Program-made: the position numbers and the translations under genes | In this document: positions 34,628 to 44,616 of the stretch, piece by piece | Layout of the letters: each line of letters begins with the position of its first letter | How positions within the stretch are numbered: position 1 is the stretch's first letter | NCBI RefSeq assembly: GCF_004364175.1 | Contig: NZ_SNZW01000017.1 | Span: 62,001 to 126,000 of the forward strand | Reading direction: 5' to 3' | Source: Maribacter caenipelagi | GTDB lineage: Bacteria > Bacteroidota > Bacteroidia > Flavobacteriales > Flavobacteriaceae | DNA: 64,000 nucleotides | The notes under the pieces: generated by a model | The model's input: the letters and a program-made list of their open reading frames with translations, nothing else | Databases searched by the model: none | What the model was told of the DNA's origin: nothing

Positions 34628-37036
34628 TTATTCTGTTCTTAAGCTTTTTACAGGGTTTGCTCTTGCTGCCCTTATGGTTCTTGTACCAATGGTGAGCATG
34701 GCTATTACTACGGCAATAGCACCTGCACCAGCAAAAAACCAAACACTTAGATCAATTCTATAGGTATAATTTTGCAGCCATTCCTTTAAAATATACCATG
34801 ATAAGGGTGATGCTATGATAAAAGCTAATAGCACCAATTTCAAAAAATCCTTGGTTAAAATATAGGTGATGGAACCCACACTAGCACCTATAACTTTCCT
34901 TACACCTATTTCTTTGGTACGTTGTTGTACAATTAACAAAGACATTGCAAACAAGCCCATACAGCTTAAAACAATAGCAAGTAGAGAACCACTTGAAATC
35001 ATTTTTGCCGTGGTTTTTTCTTGCCTAAATGTTCTATCTATATTCTCATTTAAAAAAGAACCTAAAAAATCTGCATTGGGCTCTAATTTTTTCCAAGCAT
35101 TTTCTAAGGCAACAAATGAATTTGCCATATTGGTCGGGGCTACTTTTACAAATCCATAGGTAAGATCTTGTTGCCTACTCATAAAAAAGGTCATTGGCGC
35201 TATTGCCCTATCCAAGTCTTTAAAATTATAATCCTTTACCACCCCCAACACAGGATAAAAAATTCCATCCTCAATTTCCAGCTGTGAAGTTAACGGGTCT
35301 TGCTCGCCTAATTCTTTTGCCATGGACTCATTGATAACCACACCTAAACTATCCGCGGCACTTTCAAAATTTCTTCCGGCTACCATATTCAAACCAAGGG
35401 TTTGCACATATTCATGATCAACAATAAGAAAATTGGTCATAACGATACGACCTTTATACTCAAAACCGATACCGCTAGAAGATCTGCTGCCATCTTTTCC
35501 AAGTCCTAAGTTACTATCCGATCCACTTACAGAAACAATCTCTGCATTACCACTCAACTCATCGCGTAACAAATCTACCATATCATGACTGTTGCGTTTT
35601 CCGTTTAAAGGAAAAGACACAACCTGCTCTTTATCAAAGCCTAAATCTTTATTACGCATGTAATCAATTTGGCTCCATAACACCAAAGTACCCACAATCA
35701 TGATGATAGCAATACTAAACTGAAATACCATTAGCACATTTCTTACTTGATTATTCCCCGAAGATTCGAGCTTTCCTTTTAACGACTGAATTGTACCTAA
35801 ACGACTCATTAAGAGTGCAGGATATCCACCAACTACTACAGTAATTGCAAGAATGGACAATAATAGCCCGGCTAAAAACATGGGCGACCAAAACATACTT
35901 GATGAAATCTGCGTGTTGAACATAGATTTAAAATCATTCAAAAACACAAGACTTAATACTACACCTATGCTAATGGATATAATGAACACGAACAGGCTCT
36001 CGCTCCAAAACTGAAAAAATAGTTGCTTTTTTTGCGCACCCAAAGTTTTACGCATACCTATCTCTTTTAGACGTTTTGCAGTCTTGGCTATACTCATATT
36101 TATATAGTTAATACATGCAATGAACAAAATCAACAAGGCGACACCAAAAATTAAATAGGGTCTACTTCTACTTACCTCAACAGTTCCGTTTTTAAAACTT
36201 GCAAAATGTACATCTTTTAAAGGAACTAGCTCGAGATTTATAAAACGACCATTTTCGTCTGCAGTAGCGCCATCCCTTTTCAATCGTTCAATACCTTCGC
36301 CATAATAAAGATCTACAAACGATCTACTGCTTTGTTCAAATGATGACGCCAAAACCCCTTGTTTCAGCTCTACGAACACTTCGTGATATTGCCTATCCCA
36401 CTGTTCTTTGGCTTCATTGTACTCTCTATGACTTTCAAAGCGGGCAGCAATTTGAAAGTCTAAATTACTTTGCGGCACTATATCTTTAGCTATGGCACTA
36501 ACGGTAAATGGTTTTTCTTCTCCATTTACCATAAGATTGAATGTTTTTCCAACGACATCGGTTGATCCAAAAAGTTTCTGTGCTCCTTCTTCTGTAAACA
36601 CTACATCGTTTAAATCTGCCAGCGGTTCTTTTTCATTTCCATGAAGTACAGGAAAACTAAACATGGAAAAAAAGTCTTGGTCCACCCAAACAATATCCAT
36701 ATTTACCTCTTTCTCACCAAACAATGCAAGTGTGCCGTCTTGAACCATTCTAGAAATATGCTTAACACCAGTCATTTCAGCTTCTAAAGTTGGCGCTAAA
36801 GGTGCAGCATGAACGGTACCTGCTTTGGGTCCTTTAGGTGTTTGCTCAGTTCTTACCATTTTATAAATTGATTCTCCCCGTTCATGAAAACCATCATACG
36901 ACAGTTGAAACATGGCTGACATTCCCAATAAAATAGCGACGGCGCAGGCTACCGATAACCCAGTGATATTTAAACTGATATTCACCTTATCCTTAAGCAA
37001 GTTCCGCCAAGCGATTTTGAGATAATTCTTTATCAT
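34628..37036 (-). CDS. FtsX/MacB-type ABC permease 6 of 6 (double-domain)
   Basis: 802 residues. One membrane helix at ~20-42, a periplasmic MacB core domain to ~285, helices at ~288-310, ~340-365, ~385-410 and ~432-455, a second periplasmic domain to ~680, then three C-terminal helices. Two coupling motifs are present, KEIGMRKTLGAQ and KEIGVRKVIGAS, so one chain holds two FtsX units. It ends ARANPVKSLRTE. The gap to permease 5 upstream is 35 bp and contains a TGATTGATTGATG-like repeat in front of its neighbour's end. Confidence 0.88.
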   Translation of the reverse strand: MIKNYLKIAWRNLLKDKVNISLNITGLSVACAVAILLGMSAMFQLSYDGFHERGESIYKMVRTEQTPKGPKAGTVHAAPLAPTLEAEMTGVKHISRMVQDGTLALFGEKEVNMDIVWVDQDFFSMFSFPVLHGNEKEPLADLNDVVFTEEGAQKLFGSTDVVGKTFNLMVNGEEKPFTVSAIAKDIVPQSNLDFQIAARFESHREYNEAKEQWDRQYHEVFVELKQGVLASSFEQSSRSFVDLYYGEGIERLKRDGATADENGRFINLELVPLKDVHFASFKNGTVEVSRSRPYLIFGVALLILFIACINYINMSIAKTAKRLKEIGMRKTLGAQKKQLFFQFWSESLFVFIISISIGVVLSLVFLNDFKSMFNTQISSSMFWSPMFLAGLLLSILAITVVVGGYPALLMSRLGTIQSLKGKLESSGNNQVRNVLMVFQFSIAIIMIVGTLVLWSQIDYMRNKDLGFDKEQVVSFPLNGKRNSHDMVDLLRDELSGNAEIVSVSGSDSNLGLGKDGSRSSSGIGFEYKGRIVMTNFLIVDHEYVQTLGLNMVAGRNFESAADSLGVVINESMAKELGEQDPLTSQLEIEDGIFYPVLGVVKDYNFKDLDRAIAPMTFFMSRQQDLTYGFVKVAPTNMANSFVALENAWKKLEPNADFLGSFLNENIDRTFRQEKTTAKMISSGSLLAIVLSCMGLFAMSLLIVQQRTKEIGVRKVIGASVGSITYILTKDFLKLVLLAFIIASPLSWYILKEWLQNYTYRIDLSVWFFAGAGAIAVVIAMLTIGTRTIRAARANPVKSLRTE

Positions 37037-37071
37037 GATAAAATTATTTTGATTGATTGATGATTTTTATA

Positions 37072-39462
37072 TTACTCCGTTCGTAAACTTTTTACCGGGT
37101 TTGCCCTAGCTGCACTTATGGCTTGAAAACTTACTGTAACCAGTGCTATAAAAAGGGCCAGAATACCGGCTAAGGCAAAAACCGTCCAGCCAATGGTAAC
37201 GCGATATGCAAAATCATGTAACCAATTAGTCATTAACCAATACGCCATGGGAAACGCGATGGTAACGGCGACCAACACCAATTTAAGAAAATCCTTGGAT
37301 AACATTTGTGTAATTCCCAAAACAGAAGCACCCAGCACCTTTCTTACCCCAATTTCTTTTTTACGTTGTTCTGCAGTAAAAGCTGCCAATCCAAAAAGAC
37401 CTAAACAAGCAACAAAAATGGCTAAAACACAAAAGATAAGACCCATTAGTGCCGTTTTATGTTCTTGAGCGTAAAGGCGTTCCATGTTCTTGTCCAAAAA
37501 GACATACTCAAAGGCTGCATCTGTGATAACTGATTCAAAAGTTGATTTTAATTGATGCATAGTGTCCGTTAAATCTGCACTTTTAACCCGTAAAAGAACA
37601 AATGATTTAGCCTCACTTCTCCTATTATGGAATGCATAGGCCCCTATTGGTCTATGAAGGGATTCATAATTAAAATTATCCACTACGCCCATAATTCTGG
37701 CTTTTTCACCAAAGCCACCAATCAAAACCTTCTTGCCTACGGCTTCTTCTGGAGAATATCCCAGATACTCTATAGCTTTTTTGTTCAGAACAACTTCTAC
37801 TAGGGTATCCCCTTCCTGTTTTACCAACGGCAATGTTTTACCTGCCAACAGGTTAAGCTTTAATAGTTCTATAACTTGAGCGTCTGAATGATTTGTACTT
37901 ATTTGAGTTCCGTTTTCATCATTTTCATTTTTAAATAAGGTACGCCCGCTAACGGAAATACCAGGAAACCCCTGTGCCATTGCCACATCTGAAACCATGC
38001 TAAGCGATTTAAATTCCTTGACCAATGTTTGTTTAATGCTTGTTCCCCTAATTCCGCCTGTGGTTACAGCAATTGTATTTTCAGGCTCATAACCCAATTT
38101 TTGTTGCTGCATAAATTCTAATTGCTGGTAAATAACCGTTACGGACACAATTAAAACTACAGATGCCGCAAACTGTAATACCACTAAACCTTTCCTTAGG
38201 TTTATAACTCCCTTACCCCCTTTAGAACCTGGATTTAAAGCAGCATTTGGAGAAGATTTTGAAAGATAGAAAGCGGGGTAAGAACCGGCAACCAAAGTGG
38301 TTGTTAACCAAAAGACAACCAATCCTGTTAGCATTTCTAAACGAAATAACAAAGACATTTCTAACTCCATACCAGTTATGGTATTGAATGCCGGGAGCAA
38401 CAGTGCCGAAATTCCAATTCCGATAAAAAGAGAAATTAAGGTCACTAAACCTGTTTCCGCATAAAAACGAATAACCAAACTTTTGGAGGATGCCCCTAAT
38501 GTTTTATTAATACCAACATCTTTGGTACGCTTTTGGGATTTTGCCGTCATTAAATTCATATAATTGACACAGGCAATCAACAATATCAACAAGGCAAGAA
38601 ATGTTAAATTTCGTATTTCCGAAATGTCACCAATATGTTTTGAGTAAGAATTTACATAACCTGCAGAAAATAAATGAACGTTTTCCAAAGGCTGCAAGGT
38701 CAAGGAAAACCACTGCCCCGCTTTGTCCACGTTTTTATCCAATACCGATTGCATTTGCAACTCCGTTGTAGCAATAGAAGCACCCGGGTCTAATTGAACA
38801 TAGGTCTCAAAGCTTGAATTTCCCCAACTTGGTTCTTTAAATGCAAAAGTGGAACTAAAAGAACCAATAGCATTGAATGAAATTGAACTATTAGAAGCAA
38901 AATCCGGAAAAATTCCTACTACCTCTAGTTGATCTTCGTTGTCTACAAGAATTGTTTTCCCTATGGGGTCCTCACTTCCAAAATACCTTTTTGCCGTACT
39001 CTGGGACAGCGCTACCGTATTGGGTCTTTCCAATTCCTTATACGATCTGCCTTCTAAAATCTTAATGTTGAATATCTCAAACAATTCTGGATCACACCAG
39101 TAAAGTTCTTTTTCTAAGAAATTGGTATTACCCACCTTAACAAAAGCGGTTTCGCCAAAACCATGCTTTAAAATACGGGCCGCTTTTTTCACGGATGGTA
39201 TATCTGTCTTAATTGCCGGGGCTACAGCCGCTGGTGCCGTACATAGTATTTCTTTTCCATAACTCTCATCGGTTTGAACCAAAACCCTGAAAATTTCTTC
39301 CTTATGCTCATACTCTTTATCAAAACTCCGTTCATAACTGATAAATAAAAATAAGACGATGGTAATGGCAAGACCTAAGGAGAGGCCAAGAATGTTTATT
39401 CCCGAGAACATTCTATTTGTTTTAAGACTTCGCCAAGCTATTTTTAAATTGTTATGGAACAT
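37072..39462 (-). CDS. FtsX/MacB-type ABC permease 5 of 6 (double-domain)
   Basis: 796 residues with the same double FtsX plan. The first coupling region reads KDVGINKTLGAS and the second KEIGVRKVLGAS; the end is ARANPVKSLRTE as in permeases 4 and 6. The periplasmic domains have diverged most, which suggests different cargo or partner contacts. Spacing to permease 4 upstream is 34 bp. Confidence 0.88.
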   Translation of the reverse strand: MFHNNLKIAWRSLKTNRMFSGINILGLSLGLAITIVLFLFISYERSFDKEYEHKEEIFRVLVQTDESYGKEILCTAPAAVAPAIKTDIPSVKKAARILKHGFGETAFVKVGNTNFLEKELYWCDPELFEIFNIKILEGRSYKELERPNTVALSQSTAKRYFGSEDPIGKTILVDNEDQLEVVGIFPDFASNSSISFNAIGSFSSTFAFKEPSWGNSSFETYVQLDPGASIATTELQMQSVLDKNVDKAGQWFSLTLQPLENVHLFSAGYVNSYSKHIGDISEIRNLTFLALLILLIACVNYMNLMTAKSQKRTKDVGINKTLGASSKSLVIRFYAETGLVTLISLFIGIGISALLLPAFNTITGMELEMSLLFRLEMLTGLVVFWLTTTLVAGSYPAFYLSKSSPNAALNPGSKGGKGVINLRKGLVVLQFAASVVLIVSVTVIYQQLEFMQQQKLGYEPENTIAVTTGGIRGTSIKQTLVKEFKSLSMVSDVAMAQGFPGISVSGRTLFKNENDENGTQISTNHSDAQVIELLKLNLLAGKTLPLVKQEGDTLVEVVLNKKAIEYLGYSPEEAVGKKVLIGGFGEKARIMGVVDNFNYESLHRPIGAYAFHNRRSEAKSFVLLRVKSADLTDTMHQLKSTFESVITDAAFEYVFLDKNMERLYAQEHKTALMGLIFCVLAIFVACLGLFGLAAFTAEQRKKEIGVRKVLGASVLGITQMLSKDFLKLVLVAVTIAFPMAYWLMTNWLHDFAYRVTIGWTVFALAGILALFIALVTVSFQAISAARANPVKSLRTE

Positions 39463-39496
39463 GATTTCATTATTTTGATTGATTGATGATTTTATA

Positions 39497-41896
39497 CTAT
39501 TCCGTCCGCAAACTTTTTACCGGGTTCGCCCTTGCTGCTTTGATTGCCTGGAAGCTTACGGTAGCTATGGTTACCAACATGGCTCCCATCATGGCCAAGG
39601 CAAAAATCCACCATTTAAGAATTATCCTATAAGGATATTCCTGTAACCAACCGTTCATTATAAAGTAGGCAATGGGAACTGCAATAAAACAAGAGATGAC
39701 CACCAGTTTTAAAAAATCTTTGGAAAGCATGTTCCATACATTGAAAATAGATGCCCCAAGCACCTTGCGCACTCCTATTTCTTTCTTTCTTTGTTCTGCT
39801 ACGAATGAGGTCAACCCGAATAATCCTAAACAACTAATTAATATGGCAAGTGCAGTAAACACACCCGATAGTGTACCAATACGTTCTTCAGAGGCAAATT
39901 TTTCTCCATACTCACCATCAATAAAATCATACTCGAATGGTATATCCGGAAAGTGTTCCTTGAAAACATTTTCTATGGTTGTAATATTCTGAGTTGCGCT
40001 TTCGTTTGGATTTAATCGCATGTTGTAATAACTGGCATTATCATGCCTATCATACACATACACTCCTTGCTTTACCGGTTCATATGGCGATTGGGTAATC
40101 ATATCTTGAACAACGCCTATAATTTTCAATGGTGGATTGGGATCTTCCTCATCATCATCTCGTAAAAACTGCCCTATAGGGTTTTCCATCCCTAAATACT
40201 TCTTTGCAGTTTCATTGATGAGTATCCCCAAGGAATCCGAAGCAAAATCTCTTGAAAAATCACGCCCTTCAACTATTTTAAGATTCAATGATTTTGCATA
40301 TTCCGGAGATACTTCTGTCCACGCCAAATCCTCCTGAAATCCTTCCGGTTTACCATCCCAAACAAATCCGCCTCGGTTAGACCATATTCGGGTGGTTGGG
40401 CTACTTGAGGTCGACATTTCCACCACAGCACCAGACCCTATAAACTCCGTCCTCATTAAATCGTACTTACCATTAAAATCTTGACTAAAAGTAGGTATCT
40501 GTATTAACCCTTCCTTATCATACCCAACAGGACGATTTTTTGCAAAATTGATTTGTTGCATTACAATCACCGTACCGATTATAAATGCCACGGAAACTGT
40601 AAACTGTACGACTACCAATATTTTTCTGGGCAAGCCAGCATATTTTCCAGTTTTAAAGGTGCCTTTTAGCACATCAACAGGTTTAAAAGAAGAAAGGTAT
40701 AATGCAGGATAACTACCTGCCAGCAATGCCGTAAACAAAATGAAAATCAGTGAAGCGCCCCAGAACAATCCGTTACCCCAAGGGAATACAATTTCTTTTC
40801 TAGAAAGGTCGTTAAAGCCGTTCAACGATAAGAGTACCAATAAAATTGCCACAATAAATGCAAATAACACCACGATGAAGGATTCACTTAAAAACTGATA
40901 GATCAACTGACCTCTCTGCGAACCAATCGATTTGCGAATACCTACTTCTTTACCACGTTTCTCTGACCGTGCAGTACTTAAGTTCATGAAATTGATACAT
41001 GCCAATAACAACACAAATGCACCAATAATACCAAAGAGCCAAACATACTTTATACGCCCACCTTCTTGTTTGCCATTTTCAAAACTGCTACGCAAATACC
41101 AGTCTTTCATAGGAAACAGAAATATCTGCGGATTAAACTGAGCCGTATCTTCGTTTAAATCTTTTTTTACGTTTTTTATTCTATCCGTTACTTGTTCAAT
41201 AGTAGTGTTGTCTGCCAACTCCACAAACATTTGAAAGGAGTTGTTCCCCCAAGAATCCTCCGCGTTCTTAATCCACTCATTAACTGCCAAATACTTTTCC
41301 CAAGGAATGATAAATTCTGTATCATTAAAGGAATTATTTACCGGTATATCACTATACACCGCGCTTACATTCAGCTTATGTTCGTTGCTAACGGTTACCG
41401 TTTTACCTATTGGGTCTTCACTACCAAATAAAGCATCTGCAGTAGACTGGGACAACATTATAGAATTGATTTCCCTTAGTCCGTCTTTTTCTCCTTTTAT
41501 GATATTTAATCCAAATAACTCAGGACCCGCTTGCTGCATATAATTACCAGGTCTGGATATGCTTTTATCACCATATTTTAAGTAATGGTCGTTGGTCCAA
41601 GAGCACATGATCAGGTGCTTAAAATTATCGCTATAACCGTCTCTTAGCGCTTTTTCCAAAGGTCTAGGTATTGCAGGACCCGTACCTGTTTCGCCATTAA
41701 AAGTTTGCGATTGAAATACTTGTGCTATACTATCCTTGTTCTTAAAATAGCTGTTATACGTAAGTTCGTCTTGGATCCACAGCCCTATGATTAAGGTAAC
41801 TGCCATTCCCAAAGCTAGACCTCCAACATTGATAATGGTATATCCTTTGTTCTTTAGAAGATTTCGCCAGGCTATTTTCAGATAGTTTTTAAACAT
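39497..41896 (-). CDS. FtsX/MacB-type ABC permease 4 of 6 (double-domain)
   Basis: 799 residues; coupling motifs KEVGIRKSIGSQ and KEIGVRKVLGAS; end ARANPVKSLRTE. It is the first gene after the 254-bp gap 41897-42150, which carries a candidate internal promoter, so permeases 4-6 and the distal ATPase may form their own transcript. Closest in look to permease 1 (shared KDWxLRSxFExGK motif in the first periplasmic domain). Confidence 0.88.
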   Translation of the reverse strand: MFKNYLKIAWRNLLKNKGYTIINVGGLALGMAVTLIIGLWIQDELTYNSYFKNKDSIAQVFQSQTFNGETGTGPAIPRPLEKALRDGYSDNFKHLIMCSWTNDHYLKYGDKSISRPGNYMQQAGPELFGLNIIKGEKDGLREINSIMLSQSTADALFGSEDPIGKTVTVSNEHKLNVSAVYSDIPVNNSFNDTEFIIPWEKYLAVNEWIKNAEDSWGNNSFQMFVELADNTTIEQVTDRIKNVKKDLNEDTAQFNPQIFLFPMKDWYLRSSFENGKQEGGRIKYVWLFGIIGAFVLLLACINFMNLSTARSEKRGKEVGIRKSIGSQRGQLIYQFLSESFIVVLFAFIVAILLVLLSLNGFNDLSRKEIVFPWGNGLFWGASLIFILFTALLAGSYPALYLSSFKPVDVLKGTFKTGKYAGLPRKILVVVQFTVSVAFIIGTVIVMQQINFAKNRPVGYDKEGLIQIPTFSQDFNGKYDLMRTEFIGSGAVVEMSTSSSPTTRIWSNRGGFVWDGKPEGFQEDLAWTEVSPEYAKSLNLKIVEGRDFSRDFASDSLGILINETAKKYLGMENPIGQFLRDDDEEDPNPPLKIIGVVQDMITQSPYEPVKQGVYVYDRHDNASYYNMRLNPNESATQNITTIENVFKEHFPDIPFEYDFIDGEYGEKFASEERIGTLSGVFTALAILISCLGLFGLTSFVAEQRKKEIGVRKVLGASIFNVWNMLSKDFLKLVVISCFIAVPIAYFIMNGWLQEYPYRIILKWWIFALAMMGAMLVTIATVSFQAIKAARANPVKSLRTE

Positions 41897-41967
41897 GATC
41901 GTTCGTTTTTTGATTGATGTTTAGTCGGTACTAAACAGTGATTGTTGATTGATGACCATAAATTTAA

Positions 41968-41983
41968 ACCTAAATTCATGCCA
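41968..41983 (-). promoter_or_regulatory. Candidate internal sigma-54 promoter before permease 4
   Basis: On the minus strand TGGCATG (41983-41977), four bases, then TAGGT (41972-41968). The -24 half matches the TGGCACG consensus at 6 of 7; the -12 half is poor (TTGCW expected). A start near 41957 would leave about 60 bases before the ATG at 41896. Confidence 0.35.
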
Positions 41984-42036
41984 CACTACTAATACATTGT
42001 TTATCAATTGTTTACAATAAAACACATAAATTAATA

Positions 42037-42065
42037 TGTAAAATAATTTGACAACAGTTGTACAA
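42037..42065 (-). promoter_or_regulatory. Candidate activator-binding element, copy 2
   Basis: On the minus strand the 29 bases begin TTGTACA, continue TGTCAAA and end TTTTACA; 23 of 29 positions agree with 53305-53333. The centre contains acaac-a-gttgt dyad symmetry. It lies ~55-80 bp upstream of the candidate promoter before permease 4. Confidence 0.4.
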
Positions 42066-42150
42066 TATATTTACAAAGACTGCTTAAAAATGAGAATGTT
42101 ACACCATTCTAATCAATGGAAAAACAAGTTTTGAACATTCATTTCAAAAA

Positions 42151-44580
42151 TTACTCTGAGCGCAAGCTTTTTACGGGATTTGCTGCTGCTGATTTTAATG
42201 ATTGCAGTCCCACGGTCAAAAATGTAATCACCATAACAAGTACACCACTTGCTAAAAACACCCACCACTTAATTTCAATACGATACGTAAAACCCTCTAA
42301 CCATCTAGAGATAAAATAATAGGCTATTGGTGATGCAAGAACAAAAGCTATGAGTACCAGTTTAATAAAGTCCTTCGTTAGTAATTTAACTACAGACTGT
42401 ACACTTGCGCCCAATACTTTGCGTACACCTATTTCTTTTTTCTTTTGCTCTGCTACATATGAGATAAGTCCAAATAAGCCCAAACAGCTTATGAATATTG
42501 CCAAAATGGTAAATCCTACAGAGATAAACCCTAAACGCTTTTCTTCTTCGTATAACTTTTCTACTTCTTTATCTACAAATCGATAATCAAAAGGAATATT
42601 ATTTACTGCTGATTTCCATTGTTGCTCTAGTCCTTGTAGCAACTGACCATAATTATCTGTTTTTGTTTTTATAACCACCCAGTTTGGTTCCGTCTCCTTG
42701 TGTAAAAACAATGGTTGTATCTCTTCTTTTAACGAAGCAAAATGATAATTTTTTACTACCCCTATAATTCGTAATTCGTCAATTTCATCGCCATAACTTT
42801 GCATCAAGGTGGCACTTAACGCATTTTCAATATCAATATTAAAAGCTTTTAACGTAGCCTCGTTCACTATGATCTGGTCTACGGTATCGGCAGCACTAAA
42901 ATCCCTACCTTTCAACAATTCTATACCCATGGTGTTAAAATAGCCATCGCTAACACCATTACGTTTTACCACTGTTTTATTTTCCTTATTTCCGCCAGGC
43001 AAGTAAAATCCGTTATCTGCCAATATAATTTCCGATGGCGAATAATTTCCACTTGAAACTTGCAATACGCCCGGTACTTTTAAAAACGATGCTTTTAAAG
43101 ATTCAAACTTTTTAGATGATTCTTCGGTCCCTACCCGCAATGCTAAAAGGTTATCTTTTTTATACCCTAAATCTTTGGTTTGGGCATATTTAAACTGTTG
43201 ACCTATAATAATTACCGTGCTTATTAAACATATAGAAATTACAAATTGAAATACCACCAAAGCCTTTCTAAACGTACCGCTACCAGATTGTAAAATAGCC
43301 GAACTTTTTAATGCTTTCACTGGTTTAATCGAGGATAAAACAATGGCAGGATATATACCGGAAGCCAATCCTGTTACTACACCAATAGCTAGTAAGATTA
43401 CTACAATATGCCATTGATATAAGTTTATATAGCTCAATGATTCTTGAGTAATATCATTTACCAAGGGTAAAAGCAATATAACAATAGGAATACTTAATAG
43501 CATCGCAAAAATGGACAATAACAATGACTCGCCCAAAAACTGCCTCATTAATGCATTTTTACCTGCACCGACTACTTTTCTAACTCCAATTTCACGTGCC
43601 CTTTTGCTTGCTCTAGCCGTACTTAGATTTATAAAATTAATACAGGCTACCAATTGTATAAAGAATGCCAAACTCAGCAAAAAATAAAGGTATGTACTAT
43701 TAGATACACGGTCTAGCTGATTTTTTCTACCATTTGAATATAAGTGAATGTCAGTCACCTTTGTTAGTTCTAGTGTCTTGTTGCTCATGCCAGCATCACG
43801 CAAATCTTGTGCACCCCTATCTTCCATGAATTGGGGCATTTTCTTTTGCAAGCCAACATCACTACTATTAGGTCTTAGCTTGACATAACTGTACACAAAA
43901 TTATTGGTGGCAAAGCTTTGAAAATTTTGCACAAAAGTTCCCATTCCCGGGGTACTCATACTTACAATATAACTAGGATTAAAATGCGTTTTATATGCCT
44001 TTTCATGATACACGCCTTTTACCGTAAGGGTTAACGCATCATCGCCACTGCCCCAAACCACAGTTTTGTCTAAGGGACTGGAGTTACCGAATAATTTATT
44101 GGATATATAAGATGAAAGTACAACTGCATTTGGCTCGTCTAAAGCCGTTTTTACATCACCCTCCAGTATTTTAAAATTAAATACCTTAAAAAAAGTTGAA
44201 TCTGCCAGATATACCCTTGGCTCGTAATATGCATCTTCACTATTTGCAGCTCTAATCAGCGGGCTGTAAAAAACATCGGTCAGTACTACCCTCGTTGCTT
44301 CTTCTACCTCAGCAAAATCATCTTTTAATGCAAATGCTATTGGTGGAGACGAGGTAGCGGAATCAAAAGATTCTTGACCATCACGCTCAATAATTGTCTC
44401 AACACGATAAATAGATGCCGCCTCATTATGGTGCTGATCATATCCTAACTGTGCAAAAACATACAGGAGAATTACCAAACAACTAACAGTACCCAGCGTA
44501 AGACCTAAAAGATTTATGATTGTTTGCTGTTTGTTTTTTAATAAATTTCGCCAAGCTATTTTGATGTAATTCTTTATCAT
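42151..44580 (-). CDS. FtsX/MacB-type ABC permease 3 of 6 (double-domain)
   Basis: 809 residues; coupling motifs REIGVRKVVGAG and KEIGVRKVLGAS; end AANPVKSLRSE. Helices near 20-42, ~285-310, ~340-370, ~385-410, ~430-450 and three at the C-terminus. It is the last gene of the promoter-proximal block (permeases 1-3), all of which end in SLRSE rather than SLRTE. Confidence 0.88.
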   Translation of the reverse strand: MIKNYIKIAWRNLLKNKQQTIINLLGLTLGTVSCLVILLYVFAQLGYDQHHNEAASIYRVETIIERDGQESFDSATSSPPIAFALKDDFAEVEEATRVVLTDVFYSPLIRAANSEDAYYEPRVYLADSTFFKVFNFKILEGDVKTALDEPNAVVLSSYISNKLFGNSSPLDKTVVWGSGDDALTLTVKGVYHEKAYKTHFNPSYIVSMSTPGMGTFVQNFQSFATNNFVYSYVKLRPNSSDVGLQKKMPQFMEDRGAQDLRDAGMSNKTLELTKVTDIHLYSNGRKNQLDRVSNSTYLYFLLSLAFFIQLVACINFINLSTARASKRAREIGVRKVVGAGKNALMRQFLGESLLLSIFAMLLSIPIVILLLPLVNDITQESLSYINLYQWHIVVILLAIGVVTGLASGIYPAIVLSSIKPVKALKSSAILQSGSGTFRKALVVFQFVISICLISTVIIIGQQFKYAQTKDLGYKKDNLLALRVGTEESSKKFESLKASFLKVPGVLQVSSGNYSPSEIILADNGFYLPGGNKENKTVVKRNGVSDGYFNTMGIELLKGRDFSAADTVDQIIVNEATLKAFNIDIENALSATLMQSYGDEIDELRIIGVVKNYHFASLKEEIQPLFLHKETEPNWVVIKTKTDNYGQLLQGLEQQWKSAVNNIPFDYRFVDKEVEKLYEEEKRLGFISVGFTILAIFISCLGLFGLISYVAEQKKKEIGVRKVLGASVQSVVKLLTKDFIKLVLIAFVLASPIAYYFISRWLEGFTYRIEIKWWVFLASGVLVMVITFLTVGLQSLKSAAANPVKSLRSE

Positions 44581-44616
44581 GATATTTTTTTGATTGATGA
44601 AGATTGATGTTCTTTT

